Below are positions 31,600 through 34,052 of a stretch of 34,052 nucleotides of DNA, one piece after another. Below the pieces are notes generated by a model, which was given only the letters and a program-made list of their open reading frames with translations, made no database searches and was not told the DNA's origin. Position 1 is the stretch's first letter, and each line of letters opens with the position of its first letter. This stretch comes from JANOGU01 sp964499865. Its GTDB lineage: Bacteria; Pseudomonadota; Alphaproteobacteria; Rhodobacterales; Rhodobacteraceae. Location: the NCBI GenBank assembly GCA_964499865.1, contig CAZCPY010000017.1:1-34052 (forward strand). The letters are read 5' to 3'. The translations under genes were made by a program, and so were the position numbers.

Positions 31600-32370
31600 T
31601 CATGCGGCCCCCGCGTATTCCGGCGCCGTCTTCGCCCCGGTGATGTAGGACACCACATCCTCGCCGTGCGTCTCTTGCTTGCGCAGGTTGGCCACGATCC
31701 GGCCGCGGCGGAAGACGATGATGCGGTCGACCAGGTCGAAGACCTGGCGCATGTTGTGGGAAATCAGGATCAGGGGCTCGCCCGCCTCCTTGAGCGTGCG
31801 GATGATCGTTTCCACCTGCGCGGTTTCCTGCACGCCCAGTGCCGCGGTGGGTTCGTCCATGATGATCAGCCTGGACGCGAAGGTGGCGGTCCGCGCGATG
31901 GCCACGCATTGCCGCTGTCCGCCCGACATGTTGCGGATCGTGTTCGACAGGTTGGGGATCTTCACCCCCGTCTTGACCAGCGCCGCCTCGGTCGCCGCCC
32001 GCATCGCCCGGCGGTCGAGGATGGAGAAGGGGCCGAGGCGGAAACGGAACTTCTCGCGCCCCAGGAACAGGTTCGACGGCACGTCAAGGTCGTCGGCGAG
32101 CGCCAGCGTCTGGAACACCGTCTCGATCCCCGCCTCGCGCGCGTCCAGCGGGCCGGAAAAGGCCATTTCCTGCCCATGGAAGACGATCTTGCCCGACGTC
32201 GGCTGTTCCACCCCGGTGATCTGGCGCACGAAGGTGGACTTGCCGGCGCCGTTGTCGCCCATGATCGCGACGTGTTCGCCCTTGTGCAGGGTGAAGCTTG
32301 CGTCCGTCAGGGCGTGCACGCCGCCGTAGTGCTTGGTCAGGCCGATGGTCTGCAGGACGGCTTCGGTCAT
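31600..32370 (-). CDS. sugar ABC transporter ATP-binding protein (single-domain, FrcA-like)
   Basis: A 256-residue ATPase of a CUT2-type importer. The Walker A is GDNGAGKST (residues about 38-46), the signature MSGGQRQCVAIAR has Met in place of Leu, the Walker B is LIIMDEP, and the switch histidine is ISHNM. IETVFQTLALADDLDVPSNL and FLGREK are typical of the family. CUT2 ATPases such as RbsA are normally duplicated (about 500 residues); this is one domain, as in FrcA. Start 32370 overlaps the permease stop (ATGA). With an inositol dehydrogenase in the operon, inositol is the best guess for the substrate. Confidence 0.9.
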   Translation of the reverse strand: MTEAVLQTIGLTKHYGGVHALTDASFTLHKGEHVAIMGDNGAGKSTFVRQITGVEQPTSGKIVFHGQEMAFSGPLDAREAGIETVFQTLALADDLDVPSNLFLGREKFRFRLGPFSILDRRAMRAATEAALVKTGVKIPNLSNTIRNMSGGQRQCVAIARTATFASRLIIMDEPTAALGVQETAQVETIIRTLKEAGEPLILISHNMRQVFDLVDRIIVFRRGRIVANLRKQETHGEDVVSYITGAKTAPEYAGAA

Positions 32371-33482
32371 TTCATCCTCCGGCTCTGGCGCCACTGGTCC
32401 AGGATGACCGCGCCGACGATGATCGCGCCCTTGACCATCTCCTGATAGTAGGCGTCCAGCCGGATCGAGGTGAAGCCCGAGATGATGACCGAAAAGATCA
32501 TCGCCCCCAGCACCGTGCCGACGATGGACCCGCGTCCCCCCGCCAGCGACACGCCGCCGATCACCGCCATGGCGATGGCGTCAAGTTCCAGCATCACCCC
32601 CATGCCCGCCTGCGCGGTCAGCGTCTTCGAGGTGATCAGGATCGCCGCCACCCCCGCCAGCAGGCCCGCGATGGCATAGACCAGCACCTTGTGGCTGGCG
32701 ATGTCGATCCCCGACATCCGCGCCGCCGCCTCGTTCGAGCCGATGGCGTAGCTGCGCGTGCCGTAGATCGTGTAGGTCATGATCAGGTGGAACAGGATCG
32801 CGAGCAGGATGAAGATCACCGCCGGGTTCTGCCCCGACCAGGACAGCAGGCCGAAGGTCATGCCCCCCAGCATGTCGCCGTTGGACAGCGACGCATAGCC
32901 CTCGGTCGGAAAGGACACGGGCTGGCCGTTCGACCACCACTTTGCCGCGCCGCGGGCCGACACCATCATGCCCAGCGTCGCGATGAAGGGCGGGATGCGC
33001 GTGTAGGCGATCAAAAGGCCGTTGACGATGCCCGCCAGAAGCCCGCAGCCCAGGCCCACGGCAATCGGCACGATCACCGGCAGATCCATCGCCCAGTCGC
33101 CGAAGATCGCCTTGGGGTTGGGGTTGCCGTTGACCATGGCGGTCTGGGCAAAGCTCATCGCGATCATCGCGGTGGCGCCGACGACCGACCCCGACGACAG
33201 GTCGATGCCGCCGACGATGATGACCTGCGTTACACCCAGGGCCACGATGCCGGTGATCGCCACCTGCAGCATGATGATGTTGATGCGCTGTTCGTTGAAC
33301 AGGGTGTCGACGTTGGCGCGCGTGTTGAACAGGAACGACCCGCCGTTCAGGCGGTTCAGGATTTCGAACACCACGGTGATCGCGACCAGCGCGACGAGCA
33401 CGTTCAGTTCGGGCGGAAGCGCCCGTTTGCTCGGGTCGTAGGTCAGCCCCCCGACGCCATGCCGTGCCGCACGTTCTGCCAT
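32367..33482 (-). CDS. iatP: sugar ABC transporter permease (IatP/RbsC-like)
   Basis: A 371-residue inner-membrane permease with about ten hydrophobic segments. LNVLVALVAITVVFEILN begins the first helix, and VTQVIIVGGIDLSSGSVVG is the conserved CUT2 loop. AIGSNEAAARMSGIDIASHK and AMAVIGGVSLAGGRGSIVGT are further family landmarks. The long hydrophilic N-terminus (about 25 residues) resembles inositol permeases. It is translationally coupled to the ATPase. Ribose, xylose or other cyclitols cannot be ruled out. Confidence 0.9.
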   Translation of the reverse strand: MAERAARHGVGGLTYDPSKRALPPELNVLVALVAITVVFEILNRLNGGSFLFNTRANVDTLFNEQRINIIMLQVAITGIVALGVTQVIIVGGIDLSSGSVVGATAMIAMSFAQTAMVNGNPNPKAIFGDWAMDLPVIVPIAVGLGCGLLAGIVNGLLIAYTRIPPFIATLGMMVSARGAAKWWSNGQPVSFPTEGYASLSNGDMLGGMTFGLLSWSGQNPAVIFILLAILFHLIMTYTIYGTRSYAIGSNEAAARMSGIDIASHKVLVYAIAGLLAGVAAILITSKTLTAQAGMGVMLELDAIAMAVIGGVSLAGGRGSIVGTVLGAMIFSVIISGFTSIRLDAYYQEMVKGAIIVGAVILDQWRQSRRMK

Positions 33483-33511
33483 CGTCCCGGTCTCCCCTGC
33501 TGCGATAGGCA

Positions 33512-33537
33512 GGAAGGGGCGGCGCGCCGCCCCTTCC
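33512..33537 (-). other. hairpin between binding-protein and permease genes
   Basis: GGAAGGGGCGGCG (33512-33524) and CGCCGCCCCTTCC (33525-33537) are perfect 13-base arms with no loop. It lies in the 88-base gap between the binding protein and the permease. There is no T-run. It likely protects the upstream mRNA or lowers downstream expression. Confidence 0.5.
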
Positions 33538-33570
33538 CCGTCCGATCCGGCGGGCCGGACCTGGTGGCGA

Positions 33571-34052
33571 TCAGTTCTTGGCCAGATAGTCGCCGATATT
33601 GGCGGGCGTGACGAGTTCGAAGGGGATGTAGACCTTCTGTTCGACCGTCTCGCCCTTGGACAGGGCGACCGCCGCGGCCAGCGCGCCGCCGCCCTGTGCG
33701 GCGGCGTTCTGGAACACGGTGATGTCCAGATCGCCCGCCTGCATCGAGGCCAGCGCGTCCTGCGTCGCGTCGACGCCCGAGACGATGACCGACCCCATGT
33801 CGATCCCCGCGGCCTTCATCGCCTGGATCGCGCCGATCGCCATCTCGTCGTTGTTGGCCAGCACGCCGTCGAAGGCGGCGCCGGTCGACAGCCAGTTGGT
33901 CATCAGGTTCTGCGCCTGGTCGCGCGACCAGTTGGCGGTCTGCTGGTCGATGACGTTGACCTTCACCGCGCAGCCGCCGGCGTCGATCACGTCGTAGTAG
34001 TTCTGCGTGCGCTGCACGGCGGCCTGGTTCGACAACTCGCCCTGCATGACAT
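33571..34052 (-). CDS. sugar ABC transporter substrate-binding protein, partial (cut by window end)
   Basis: The last 160 or so codons of a periplasmic binding protein of the RbsB/IatA type. LANNDEMAIGAIQAMKAAG and SGVDATQDALASMQAGDLDI are typical of the second lobe, and YIPFELVTPANIGDYLAKN of the C-terminus. The signal peptide and first lobe lie outside the window; the apparent internal methionine near 34047 is not the start. It is first in the transport operon with permease, ATPase, SDR and iolG, which suggests inositol. Confidence 0.9.
   Translation of the reverse strand, partial: VMQGELSNQAAVQRTQNYYDVIDAGGCAVKVNVIDQQTANWSRDQAQNLMTNWLSTGAAFDGVLANNDEMAIGAIQAMKAAGIDMGSVIVSGVDATQDALASMQAGDLDITVFQNAAAQGGGALAAAVALSKGETVEQKVYIPFELVTPANIGDYLAKN

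Overview
The window is high-GC DNA from the chromosome of an alphaproteobacterium, most probably a member of the Rhodobacterales (Paracoccus/Rhodobacter/roseobacter type). The evidence is the gene content (PpdK, an SleB-like hydrolase, a ppk1-ppx pair, a soeABC sulfite dehydrogenase, FrcA/IatP-type sugar transport, UgpC-type transport), the strong G/C third-position bias, and several families of GC-rich palindromic repeats that look typical of this group. This assignment is inference from reading; no search was run.

Layout. 1-4704: end of ppdK, a secreted cell-wall hydrolase, a minus-strand operon (TerB/DnaJ protein, EEP-family hydrolase, small periplasmic protein), then DUF983 and Nudix genes. 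4624-6582: a fatty acid desaturase divergent from an XRE regulator, with TGGAA half-sites between them. 6691-11308: the polyphosphate genes ppk1 and ppx plus a VOC protein. 11309-11810: the ppk1 upstream region, a remnant of a DUF1194 gene and a dispersed palindrome. 11809-19660: a carbohydrate locus with a ribokinase-like kinase, a FucU-like mutarotase and a UgpC-type ATPase on the minus strand, and a large Tat-dependent binding protein and two permeases on the plus strand. A frameshifted serine hydrolase sits between binding protein and permeases, and a 13-base sequence recurs in opposite orientation at the two plus-strand promoter regions.

19730-22457: asd and a DUF4139 protein. 22488-28175: ackA-soeA-soeB-soeC on the minus strand, which together could deal with acetyl phosphate and sulfite, the two products of sulfoacetaldehyde acetyltransferase. 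28331-28909: an hsp20 gene with a heat-shock-like promoter and a ROSE-like leader. 29059-29726: a lower-GC hicAB toxin-antitoxin pair whose HicB ends in a predicted coiled coil. 29764-34052: a minus-strand operon for inositol-like sugar uptake and oxidation (binding protein cut by the window end, permease, single-domain ATPase, SDR, inositol 2-dehydrogenase).

The most unusual features are non-coding. A double palindromic element occurs twice with compensatory base changes, once inside the 3' end of soeA. Three other repeat families sit at gene ends or between operon members. The hsp20 leader and the repeated operator-like sequences in the carbohydrate locus are also worth testing. No tRNA, rRNA, CRISPR array, transposase or prophage was seen.
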